A program made the position numbers and the translations under genes. This document shows, in pieces, positions 45,632-54,204 of a stretch of 64,000 nucleotides of DNA. The notes under the pieces are model-generated. The model searched no databases, was not told the DNA's origin, and saw only the letters and a list, made by a program, of their open reading frames with translations. Source of the stretch: Acidobacteriaceae bacterium KBS 83 (GTDB lineage: Bacteria > Acidobacteriota > Terriglobia > Terriglobales > Acidobacteriaceae); NCBI GenBank assembly GCA_000381585.1, contig KB906737.1, positions 310,001 to 374,000 of the forward strand, in the 5' to 3' direction. Within the stretch, counting starts at the first letter, position 1. Each line of letters opens with the position of its first letter.

Positions 45632-45869
45632 GCCCTCCGTACGCGACCGAAGCCCTTCCTGATCAATGGTTTACCAAAACGGAACCCGCAGCCTTGGGGG
45701 AGGGGGTGGGTCGGGTAACAGTACCGCAGCCACGAAACCGACCCAGCGCCGACAAGCCCGATCAGCGCCTGTCGAAACGATTGACAGCTTTGCCGCACGA
45801 TCAAGAAGATCGTCGCCTCGGTAAAAAGGTCCCATACCTGTCCCGAGCGATTCACGAAAGCGGACCCCC

Positions 45870-48008
45870 ATGAACCAGCACCGCTCTCTTGTAGCCGGGC
45901 TGCTCGCCGCCCTCGTCTTCGCCCCGCTTCTCTGCGCTCCGCTTCTCTGCGCCCAGGACTTCAAGAAGCAGGTCATCTACCAGATCGTCACCGACCGCTT
46001 CTTCGACGGCGACACCACCAACGACAATCCGTCGGAAAGCCCCGGCCTCTACGACTCCACCAGGACCAACTGGTTCGCCTACTGGGGCGGGGACCTCGCC
46101 GGCATCCAGCAGAAGATGGCCTACATCCAGGGGCTGGGTGCCACCGCCATCTGGATCTCGCCCACCGTCAACAACGAAAACTCCAGCATGAATACCTCCA
46201 GCGTCTCCGCCCCCTATCACGGCTACGACGCGCGCGACTTCATGCAAGTCGAAGAACACTTCGGCGACAACGCGAATGATTGGACAGCCTTCAACAACCT
46301 CATCTCCGCCGCGCACGCGAACAACATCAAGGTCATCCTCGACTGGGCTAATAACCACTCGAACTACAACGCCGCAGGCGAAAAGGGCGCCCTGTATAAC
46401 AACGGCACCTTGATGGCCTCCGCCGGCAACGATCCCACCGGCATCTTCCACCACAACCCCGACATCGCCGACTACAACGACCGCTACCAACTCCAGTACT
46501 ACACCCTCAGCGGTCTCACCGACCTCAACCAGGAGAACTCCACCGTCGACAGCTACCTCAAGTCAGCCGCCGAGCTCTTCCAGTCCCATGGCGTCGACGC
46601 ATTCCGCCTCGACGCCCTCAAGCACGCCACTTGGGGGTGGGAGTACTCCTTCGCAAACGCGATCTACAACAACAAACCAACTTTTCTCTTCGGTGAGTGG
46701 ATCGACAGCACCAGCGACGCGCTCTACCACGACGCCTACAAGTTCGCGAACCGGAGCGGCATCAGCGAGCTCGACTTCGGCGTCAATGGCGCCATGCGCG
46801 ACGTCTTCGGAAGCAACCACAACTTCTCCGAGCTCGACGGCGTCATCGCTACTGAGAACTCGAACTTCACTTCGCCGAACGACCTCGTCACCTTCTTCGA
46901 CAGCCACGACGAATCGCGCCTGCTGACCATGAACAACAACCGGAACCGGCTGCAGGAGGCGATGGCTTTTCTCATCACCTGCCGCGGCATCCCCGTCATC
47001 CTGTACGGCGACGAGCAGTACTTGCATAACGACACAAACAACGGCAATGATCCATACAATCGGGTCGCCATGACGCCGACCTCGTTCAACACGACCAGCA
47101 CTGCCTACAAGCTCATCGGCAAACTCGCCGGACTTCGCAAGGCGAACGACGCACTTGGGTACGGCACCTGGCGTCAGCGCTGGATCAACAACGACGTCTA
47201 CATCTACGAACGCCAGTTCTTCAACGACGTCGTGCTCGTCGCCATCAACAAGAACGACAGCACGGCGCAAAACATCTCCCGCCTCTTCACCTCCCTGCCC
47301 GCAGGCACCTATGCGGACTATTTAGGAGGCCTTCAGAGCGGAGTGCCGCTCACCGTCACCAGCGGCAGCGGCGACAATAATCCCGCGAACAGCGTCTCTC
47401 TGCCAGCGCACTCCGTCAGCGTCTGGCAGGTGAGCAGCGCTGCGACGGCGCCAGAGGTCGGCAGCATCGGACCCACGGTCGGCCAGCCCGGCATGCAAGT
47501 CACAATCGCCGGCGACGGCTTCGGCAGCGCACGTGGCAGCGTGAAGGTGAACGGCACAACAGCCACAATCACCTCTTGGTCAAACATATCTGTTTCCTTC
47601 ACAGTGCCCAATATCGCCAGCGGCAACTACACCGTGCAACTGGCCAACAGCCAGGGCGCGCTTGCGAACTCCATCCAGTTCAGTGTGCTCACTGCGAGGC
47701 TCATCCCCGTGACCTTCACCGTGAACAACGCAACGCCTACCGGTCCCGGCGATTACATCTTCCTCACCGGCAATACGGTAGAGCTCGGCAATTGGGGAAC
47801 AACATTCGACACCGCCGTCGGTCCAATGCTCGATCCTAACTATCCCAACTGGTTCCTGAACGTCTCCGTTCCTGCGGGCCAGAGCATCCAGTTCAAGTTC
47901 ATAAAGATCGCTGCAAGTGGCACCATCACCTGGGAGAACGGCGCCAATCACTCCTACACTGTGCCCACCAGCGGCACGGGATCAGTCAACGTCACCTGGC
48001 AGAATTGA
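45870..48008 (+). CDS. exported GH13 alpha-amylase / CGTase-like with IPT/TIG and CBM20
   Basis: A 712-residue exported enzyme acting on starch-like alpha-glucans. The signal peptide includes a repeated APLLC unit. The GH13 barrel has nucleophile Asp248 (GVDAFRLDALKH), acid/base Glu276 (FLFGEW) and Asp347 (FFDSHDES). Order of domains: A/B barrel (about 25-470), C domain (to ~525), an IPT/TIG domain (IGPTVGQPGMQVTIAGDGFG, about 530-610) and a CBM20 starch-binding domain (PVTFTVNNATPTGPGDYIFL onward). This A-B-C-D-E layout is that of cyclodextrin glucanotransferases and maltogenic amylases. It is convergent with the GH144-like gene. Confidence 0.92.
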   Translation: MNQHRSLVAGLLAALVFAPLLCAPLLCAQDFKKQVIYQIVTDRFFDGDTTNDNPSESPGLYDSTRTNWFAYWGGDLAGIQQKMAYIQGLGATAIWISPTVNNENSSMNTSSVSAPYHGYDARDFMQVEEHFGDNANDWTAFNNLISAAHANNIKVILDWANNHSNYNAAGEKGALYNNGTLMASAGNDPTGIFHHNPDIADYNDRYQLQYYTLSGLTDLNQENSTVDSYLKSAAELFQSHGVDAFRLDALKHATWGWEYSFANAIYNNKPTFLFGEWIDSTSDALYHDAYKFANRSGISELDFGVNGAMRDVFGSNHNFSELDGVIATENSNFTSPNDLVTFFDSHDESRLLTMNNNRNRLQEAMAFLITCRGIPVILYGDEQYLHNDTNNGNDPYNRVAMTPTSFNTTSTAYKLIGKLAGLRKANDALGYGTWRQRWINNDVYIYERQFFNDVVLVAINKNDSTAQNISRLFTSLPAGTYADYLGGLQSGVPLTVTSGSGDNNPANSVSLPAHSVSVWQVSSAATAPEVGSIGPTVGQPGMQVTIAGDGFGSARGSVKVNGTTATITSWSNISVSFTVPNIASGNYTVQLANSQGALANSIQFSVLTARLIPVTFTVNNATPTGPGDYIFLTGNTVELGNWGTTFDTAVGPMLDPNYPNWFLNVSVPAGQSIQFKFIKIAASGTITWENGANHSYTVPTSGTGSVNVTWQN

Positions 48009-48021
48009 GGCTCCGGAAGCA

Positions 48022-50271
48022 TCATTCCTTCGGCGGGTCAGGCTGAAATCCGATGCGCTGGAGCGCCTGCTTGATCTCAGGGTTTTTCATGAACGTCTTC
48101 CAGATCAGACCGCTTCGATAGTTCTCGATCATCACTACCATGGGTGCCTGGTTTAGCCCCATATTGATGTTTGCGACCCAGTCCTGCTGTTGGTTAAAGG
48201 CGTCACGAAACCCGAAAGGCCCCCAGAGCTCCGAACCATTGTCGCGATAGAAGTGCTTGAGCGCGTGCATCGATGCCTCCGGTAGATATGGCATCGAGCT
48301 GATCGCGCCCGTGGGCGCGATCGTGCCGTCATCAAGCTCATACTTATTGGCTGGATTCGGCTCGTACGGCACGTAGCCCCCGGGCCCGTCCACCGCCGTG
48401 ATGCCCCAATCATCCGACCCGTACCCGGCGTACCCCGCAGGATTCCGCTCGCAATATTTCAAATTGATCGTCGCCATATTCCGGTTCTGATCGAAGTAAT
48501 TCGTGTACTTGTCGTGCAGGCCACGCGGATCGAATCCCATGAAAGAGTACTGCGTGAAGAACAACGGGCCACCCACGCCTTCTCCCACCTTCAGTTCGAC
48601 ACCCTCCGCCTTGTGCGGTTGCGAGTAGCTGCTGCCGCCCGCCCACCCAGAAGAGTAGAAGCTCGCCGGCACAGCGTGGGTCGGCGAGGCGATCGCATCG
48701 AGGTACGTGATCATCACCTCATTCCACCCGGCCAGCCGGAAGTGGATGAACCACGCGTAATCGGGCGACCAATGCCAGAAGATGGCGTCGTTCTTCGGAT
48801 CGCGCCGGAACCAGCTCCACTCCACACCCTGCCATAGACGCGTGATCCGGTCGCGGAGCTCACGCTCGCTGGTCGTATCGCGGTCGAAGTATTCCCGGGC
48901 AGTCAACAGCCCCTCCATCATGAAGGAGGTCTCCACCAGATCGGCGCCATCGTCATACGCACCAAACAGCGGCAGCGCCTTGCCGGTGCTGCCATCCATG
49001 AAGTGCGCCCACGCCCCATGGAAGCGATCCGCGCGCTCCAGAAAGCGCGCGATCTTCAGCATCCGCTCCGCCCCTTGCTCGCGCGTGATGAAGCCGCGAT
49101 CGACACCGACCACCAGCGCCATCACACCAAAGCCGCTGGCCCCCGTGGCGACAATGCTGTCATTGCCGGGGATATTCTCCCGCGCCATTCCGGACACCTG
49201 GCTCCCGCCCTCCCAGTAGTAGAGGAACGACGCCTGCTGCACCATGGTCAGCAGCTCATCGTCCGTCATCGGATGCGTCGATGCGGAGACCGGCGCCGAC
49301 ATTGGCCCCTGATGAAAGCTGCGATCCACTGCCGCGACTTTGTAAGCCGCATGCTTATCGGTAGCCCCGAGAAAATCCTCCCACCGCCGAATTCCCGGCA
49401 CCTGGATGCCAACCGGTTCGAAAGGACCGCCATCGAGCGAGCGATAGATGAGGTAGTGACGTACTCCCGTGTTCGTTAACGGCTGCCATGCAACCTCAAC
49501 GTGCCGCTCATACCCGGTGGCCGTCACATCCCGCACCGCCGGCAAAACCGTGTGCACCACAAGCTGCCGGCTGTCTTCAATCGAGATGTCATCAATGAGC
49601 AGTGTGTGTGCTGCCCCGTCGGCCTTGTCTTGAGAAAACACGACCGCGATGATCTTCTGCGGATCGAGCACATGGACCGTAGAAGAATGGAAGGCCCGGA
49701 TCGGAATGGCGATTCGGGTCCATCTACCAGGACGGAGACCTGAGAAGTAAGGTGCCAGTTCCAGCGGCTTGGTAAAGTTGTGATCCTCGTCGTTGAGCGT
49801 CAGGTTCGGTGCAAGATCGACCCCGTAGCTAGAGGTTCGTCCTGCATCGCGCAATACAACTCTGGGCAGATTCTGCTCGGACAACGGCTCTGATTCGTAG
49901 CACCAGAATGTCAGCGTATCGCCGGTGAAGTGGAGAAGACGGTTGCGCCACTCGTTGACGCGAATATGCGCCTGCCACCCTCCGCCATCGTTCGAAACCC
50001 AATGCAGCCGCAGCGCATTCGGCGGGGTGTGGAAGTGCTCCCCATCCACGGGAAGACGGCCCGCAATGGTTTCCACCGTGCTAGGGCCCTGTACATCCGC
50101 CTGAGCGTAGAAGTAGCGATCTGGTGTAAGGCTGTTGTCAAATAGAACGCGGTCGTAATATGACGATTGCGCACGCGCCCTCGGCAATCCCGCTATCGCA
50201 GCGGCTACACACATAAGAGCAACCACCGGATTGCATAGCCCAAGCTCCATCTGGCGAGAACAAATCTTCAC
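48022..50271 (-). CDS. exported GH144-like / glucoamylase-family (COG5368) enzyme
   Basis: A protein of about 749 residues with a signal peptide (VVALMCVAAAIAGLPRARA). Residues ~30-240 form a beta-sandwich of the kind that binds carbohydrate, followed by an Ig/FN3-like segment. The C-terminal (alpha/alpha)6 barrel (about 345-745: ASFLYYWEGGSQVSGMAREN, ATGASGFGVMALVVGVDRGF, FFTQYSFMGFDPRG) belongs to the PF10091/COG5368 'glucoamylase' group, which in CAZy is GH144, characterised as endo-beta-1,2-glucanase. The GTG at 50271 overlaps the upstream GH13 gene stop as GTGA; ATG 50250 is an alternative. Exact substrate is inferred only. Confidence 0.83.
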   Translation of the reverse strand: MKICSRQMELGLCNPVVALMCVAAAIAGLPRARAQSSYYDRVLFDNSLTPDRYFYAQADVQGPSTVETIAGRLPVDGEHFHTPPNALRLHWVSNDGGGWQAHIRVNEWRNRLLHFTGDTLTFWCYESEPLSEQNLPRVVLRDAGRTSSYGVDLAPNLTLNDEDHNFTKPLELAPYFSGLRPGRWTRIAIPIRAFHSSTVHVLDPQKIIAVVFSQDKADGAAHTLLIDDISIEDSRQLVVHTVLPAVRDVTATGYERHVEVAWQPLTNTGVRHYLIYRSLDGGPFEPVGIQVPGIRRWEDFLGATDKHAAYKVAAVDRSFHQGPMSAPVSASTHPMTDDELLTMVQQASFLYYWEGGSQVSGMARENIPGNDSIVATGASGFGVMALVVGVDRGFITREQGAERMLKIARFLERADRFHGAWAHFMDGSTGKALPLFGAYDDGADLVETSFMMEGLLTAREYFDRDTTSERELRDRITRLWQGVEWSWFRRDPKNDAIFWHWSPDYAWFIHFRLAGWNEVMITYLDAIASPTHAVPASFYSSGWAGGSSYSQPHKAEGVELKVGEGVGGPLFFTQYSFMGFDPRGLHDKYTNYFDQNRNMATINLKYCERNPAGYAGYGSDDWGITAVDGPGGYVPYEPNPANKYELDDGTIAPTGAISSMPYLPEASMHALKHFYRDNGSELWGPFGFRDAFNQQQDWVANINMGLNQAPMVVMIENYRSGLIWKTFMKNPEIKQALQRIGFQPDPPKE

Positions 50272-53200
50272 GATTTGGGCTTACTCGGAGTCGATTTTTT
50301 CGTGCTCTTCTTTGCCTTCGAATTGGAGCCTTTCTCAGACGAAGGGTCAGCGCCGGCTCCATCCTGCGGACTGCTCAACTTTGCCTTCTCCTTCACCTGG
50401 CTCGAAATCTTGGTTGCTCCGGCCTTCGAAGTCGTTCGCACCCGTGCCGAAGGCGAACTAGACGCATTCGCAGTGTCAACCTTTTCGGCCACTCGGCCGG
50501 ATCGCGCTTGTGCATCCAGCATGAAATCCAGGCGGTATCCAGCCTCCTTCGCCGCCCGGGAGGCAAGGTGAACTGCAGCAGCAGTCTCCCGCGCCGCCAC
50601 GCGTTGTTCTGGTGGCGTCGCTGCAGCCAGGGCCGGTACCTGGATCCACCACAACAGCTCTTCGTGGCTCTCCTCGTTGAAGTAGCGCACTCCATCTGAC
50701 TCATGCGTCCCCGTGAGCCACTGCACATCGCCGTCCTGCCATTCCTTTCGCGATAACTCGAGCGAGAGTGGGCTTGCACGGTGCAGCAGAAATCTCACGC
50801 GCGCTGCTCCACGCCAGCCATCTTCTCCGCTCATCCCCAACCCGTGGAAGGTATGCGCCAGAGCATGCCGCAGCCGCAGCCGATCGAACACCGATACTCC
50901 ATCGAGTGGCAACCCGCGCAGCAATGACCATGCCAGCACCGGCGCCCACACCGCTGCGCCGCTGGTGCCAGGCGAATCGCTCGGCAGCACCTTGCGAGCA
51001 GTCTCCGGCCAGCGCTGCGGGAAGAGTACCTCAATGCGAGGCAAAGCCAGCGTCGAAACCAGCAGCGCGCTCTGATGTGGTTCCACGCCGACCGGTGTCG
51101 TCTCATATTCGACTTGGAGTTGCCTTGCGATTCTGTGGAAGCGGTTCCCGCGTTCGATAAAGGGAGCGACCGCTTCCAGTATCCGCTGTTCGCGCTGGCG
51201 CACAGCAAGCGCGCCGGTTGCCTCCATCTCTGCTGCATCGATAATTTTCGCAAGCACACCGGAATCGAGCGCGGCGCGTAGTGCCTCGTGCAACGGTTCC
51301 AATCGCAGTTGCTCGAGCGCCTCATCCAGATTGGGCACGCCCGTGCCATGCAGCGAGTCGTGCAGGCGGTCCCATGGACATTCGCGGCTCGCACGCAACT
51401 CCCGCCAATCGAGGAACACGTGATAGTTGTAAGCTTGAAGATGGAAGGAGAACCCGCGCTGGTGCATATCGGACGCTCGTCGCAAGTATTCGAGTCCGTT
51501 GCTGACATCACGAAACGCGAGGATCACATCATGATCTGTCGGGAGATGTAGTCCGTCCTGCAGCGTTCGCTGGCGCAATCCTCCATTCGTTTTATCGATG
51601 AAACCCGTCGAGTGGTGAATCGTCCCGCGGGTCTCGCCATAGCGATTGTGATAGAGCACCAGGGCCCGCTGTCCGCCGCGCGCGTTGGAGTAGGCGTAGA
51701 CGTTTTCGTCCACGGTTCCGTCTTCTTTCCAGAAGTCGTAAAGCAGGAAATTCTCGCTCTCCGCAAAAAGCCAGCGGCTATGCAGCAGCGGGGCAATCTC
51801 GCGATTGTGACGATCCACCAGCCATTGATCCGGCGTCTCGTCATAGCGTGGCCGCTGGTATTCCATTCCATATTTTTCCGTGAATCCCTCGACCTGGCCG
51901 TGACCAAACATGGGCAACCCCGGCAGCGTTGCCATCAATGTGGCAATACCAAAGCACTTGTCACCGGTGCCGAACTGATCGATGGTCGTGCGCTCATCCG
52001 GATTGCTCATGAAGTTGACATAACGCTTCATGATGCCTGGATCGAATTCCATGGTTTGCTTCAAGAGCCCGCGATAATGCTGATTGTCCTCGTCGCGTAG
52101 CAGATTCATGAACGCGCTGTTATAGACGCGATGCATACCGAGGGTGCGAACAAAATATCCCTCCATCATCCAGAACGCCTCGGCCAGTAGCAGCGTGCCA
52201 GGCACCTCCGCCGCCACGCGGTCCACGACCTCCCGCCAGAACTCCACTGGGATGCACGCGTCGAACGCGGAGGTCGGCATGCTATACTCGGCGCGCGAAG
52301 GAATCGCCCCGCCTGCTCCGGGTGCCGGATACCAGAGCCGCTGGATGTGCCGTTTCGCCAGCGTCATCGCAGCATCGAAGCGGATGATCGGAAAGAGTCG
52401 CGCCACATGCAGAATGGTCTGGATTACCTGCTCACGTACGGCGGGATTCAGATAGTCAAGTTGCGCCGTGTCGTTCCACGGAAAACTGGTGCCATCATTG
52501 CCGTGATAGACGTAGCGTGTGTCCCCGGTCCACTTATCGAGGCGCCGGAAGACTACTGCTGCGTCAGACTGCTCGTAGTAATGGTCTTCAATCTTGATCT
52601 CAACGCGCCCATCGCTCGACAGATCGGGTCCGTTGAAACTGTACGCCGGATAGGGCGAGTCGTAGCGCGAGAGGAACCACTCCGGGTGCTCGATCACCCA
52701 TGGGGAATCGATGCCCATGTGATTAGGCACCATGTCGCTGGCAAGCCGAATTCCGAATCTCCTGGCCTGGTCTCGCAAGCGAATGTACGCATCATAACCG
52801 CCAAGATCATCCGCAATTCTGTAGTCGTAAAGAGAATAGGCTGACGCAACAGCATCCTCCTTGCCGCACAGATGTTTGATCGTGCGCGAGGCTCGGCTCC
52901 GCTCCCACAGTCCAATGAGCCACAGCGAGTTCATGCCGCGAGCGGCCAACGTCGCGAGTTCTTCGTCCGGTATCTGGTCGAGTCGTGTGATTGATTTCCC
53001 ATGCCGCTTGCTGAGTTGCGCCAGCCACACATATGTGCTTTTCGCGATCAGAACCGTGCTCGGCATCCAGTCCTGGTCAGGACTGAATCGCTCATACTCG
53101 TGTTGCAACACGGCGAAATCTGGCAGATCGACGCGTCCACCAAAATCGCCCGCATGTCCTTGCCTTCCCCGGCGCCGCCGCTCGGCCATCTCATCGGAAG

Positions 53201-53981
53201 GATGAAAGCGCATCCAAATCGCGACGTCTTCTTCCTGCAATACATCTATTGCAAGAACCAGACGGCGCAACGCTGCGTCGCCTAGAATGCGACTCCACTT
53301 GTCGCGAATAAAAGCGAGCTGCCCGCTTAAAGAATCTGGCGAAGCAAGCGCTGGCGCACGCAGCACGTCGATCAGGTTCGCTCCCTCGTCACCAATGGGT
53401 GGTTTCGTCGCGAAGAACTCACGCAGTCCACCGGTCACCTTCGGATAGGGCGTCTGCTTCGTCAGCGACGTGGCATCGAAGAGCTCAATGAACTTGTGAA
53501 AGCCTGGATTTGCGTTCGCCAGCCACAACATCATCAGTTCTTCAAACGCTGCTTCACGATGCGATATACCGTCCGTCGAACCGCTCAGCCATTCTTCTGC
53601 TGTCTCTTCGCCTCGGTAAATCGTCGACCCGGGAAACTCCTGTACAAAGCGCAGCAGCAGCTCATTCAGGCGCTCAGCTCCGAGCCGCGACGAAAACCAC
53701 TGCAACGCGTCAGCGATCGCCTGTGGCGCCACTACTTTGCGGTAATGATAGACGAGTAGATGACTTGCCTCATCAATCAGTCCCATCGCGAAGAGCGCTC
53801 CGGGGTGAATGGTCCGCTGAGGATCTTCATCGGTGCCCCGCACCCGATTCATGCTGTGTGCCAGCTCACGGCTGGCCTTCACGTCAGCAAAGATCACGTT
53901 TCCGGAGAAGGAGAACAACGCCTGCTCTGCGTGATATCGGTGACGTGCAGCGCGCGAAATGTGAAATTCCATCAAAGGCAT
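50268..53981 (-). CDS. very large GH13-type alpha-glucanase-like protein
   Basis: A 1237-residue protein without an obvious signal peptide, so probably cytoplasmic. Residues ~1-330 are not recognisable. The central GH13 barrel has Asp536 (IIRFDAAMTLAKRH), Glu601 (TLLLAEAFWMMEG) and Asp662 (SNPDERT) in the positions of the catalytic triad; third motif is NPD instead of the common HD. SDMVPNHMGI is conserved region I. After ~residue 850 lies a long unassigned helical part, then a Lys/Ser/Thr-rich tail (SKAKKSTKKSTPSKPKS). This is far longer than standard amylases. It overlaps the GH144-like gene, suggesting they work together. Confidence 0.82.
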   Translation of the reverse strand: MPLMEFHISRAARHRYHAEQALFSFSGNVIFADVKASRELAHSMNRVRGTDEDPQRTIHPGALFAMGLIDEASHLLVYHYRKVVAPQAIADALQWFSSRLGAERLNELLLRFVQEFPGSTIYRGEETAEEWLSGSTDGISHREAAFEELMMLWLANANPGFHKFIELFDATSLTKQTPYPKVTGGLREFFATKPPIGDEGANLIDVLRAPALASPDSLSGQLAFIRDKWSRILGDAALRRLVLAIDVLQEEDVAIWMRFHPSDEMAERRRRGRQGHAGDFGGRVDLPDFAVLQHEYERFSPDQDWMPSTVLIAKSTYVWLAQLSKRHGKSITRLDQIPDEELATLAARGMNSLWLIGLWERSRASRTIKHLCGKEDAVASAYSLYDYRIADDLGGYDAYIRLRDQARRFGIRLASDMVPNHMGIDSPWVIEHPEWFLSRYDSPYPAYSFNGPDLSSDGRVEIKIEDHYYEQSDAAVVFRRLDKWTGDTRYVYHGNDGTSFPWNDTAQLDYLNPAVREQVIQTILHVARLFPIIRFDAAMTLAKRHIQRLWYPAPGAGGAIPSRAEYSMPTSAFDACIPVEFWREVVDRVAAEVPGTLLLAEAFWMMEGYFVRTLGMHRVYNSAFMNLLRDEDNQHYRGLLKQTMEFDPGIMKRYVNFMSNPDERTTIDQFGTGDKCFGIATLMATLPGLPMFGHGQVEGFTEKYGMEYQRPRYDETPDQWLVDRHNREIAPLLHSRWLFAESENFLLYDFWKEDGTVDENVYAYSNARGGQRALVLYHNRYGETRGTIHHSTGFIDKTNGGLRQRTLQDGLHLPTDHDVILAFRDVSNGLEYLRRASDMHQRGFSFHLQAYNYHVFLDWRELRASRECPWDRLHDSLHGTGVPNLDEALEQLRLEPLHEALRAALDSGVLAKIIDAAEMEATGALAVRQREQRILEAVAPFIERGNRFHRIARQLQVEYETTPVGVEPHQSALLVSTLALPRIEVLFPQRWPETARKVLPSDSPGTSGAAVWAPVLAWSLLRGLPLDGVSVFDRLRLRHALAHTFHGLGMSGEDGWRGAARVRFLLHRASPLSLELSRKEWQDGDVQWLTGTHESDGVRYFNEESHEELLWWIQVPALAAATPPEQRVAARETAAAVHLASRAAKEAGYRLDFMLDAQARSGRVAEKVDTANASSSPSARVRTTSKAGATKISSQVKEKAKLSSPQDGAGADPSSEKGSNSKAKKSTKKSTPSKPKS

Positions 53982-54204
53982 CGTTCTGTCTTCCTATTCT
54001 CCACACGTTTGGGCCCGGCGCCCATCGGCGCCGCTCATCACGGCTGGTCTGCAGGCTTCTCCATACTAGAGATGAGCCCAAGGGCCGAACAGTGACCCGT
54101 GAAGACATCATCTATAAGCTACCGGGCCCTCACAATCTCGGAAACTGGCCCGGCCATCTTCCACTATGCGCCACTCCGTTGGCGGCTGTTTGCAGCATCT
54201 GGCG

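Larger units (their letters stand above)
45224..45869. other. non-coding region with repeats
   Basis: 646 bp without a convincing gene. It includes a dispersed repeat copy at 45404, a ~71-bp tandem repeat at 45511 and a GGGGGAGGGGGTGGG purine run near 45697. Open frames here follow the repeat unit and are not counted as genes. Confidence 0.65.

Noticed and set aside
45490-45855. 121-codon minus-strand open frame
   Set aside because: It spans the tandem repeat, has no ribosome binding site that I can see and no family-like pattern.
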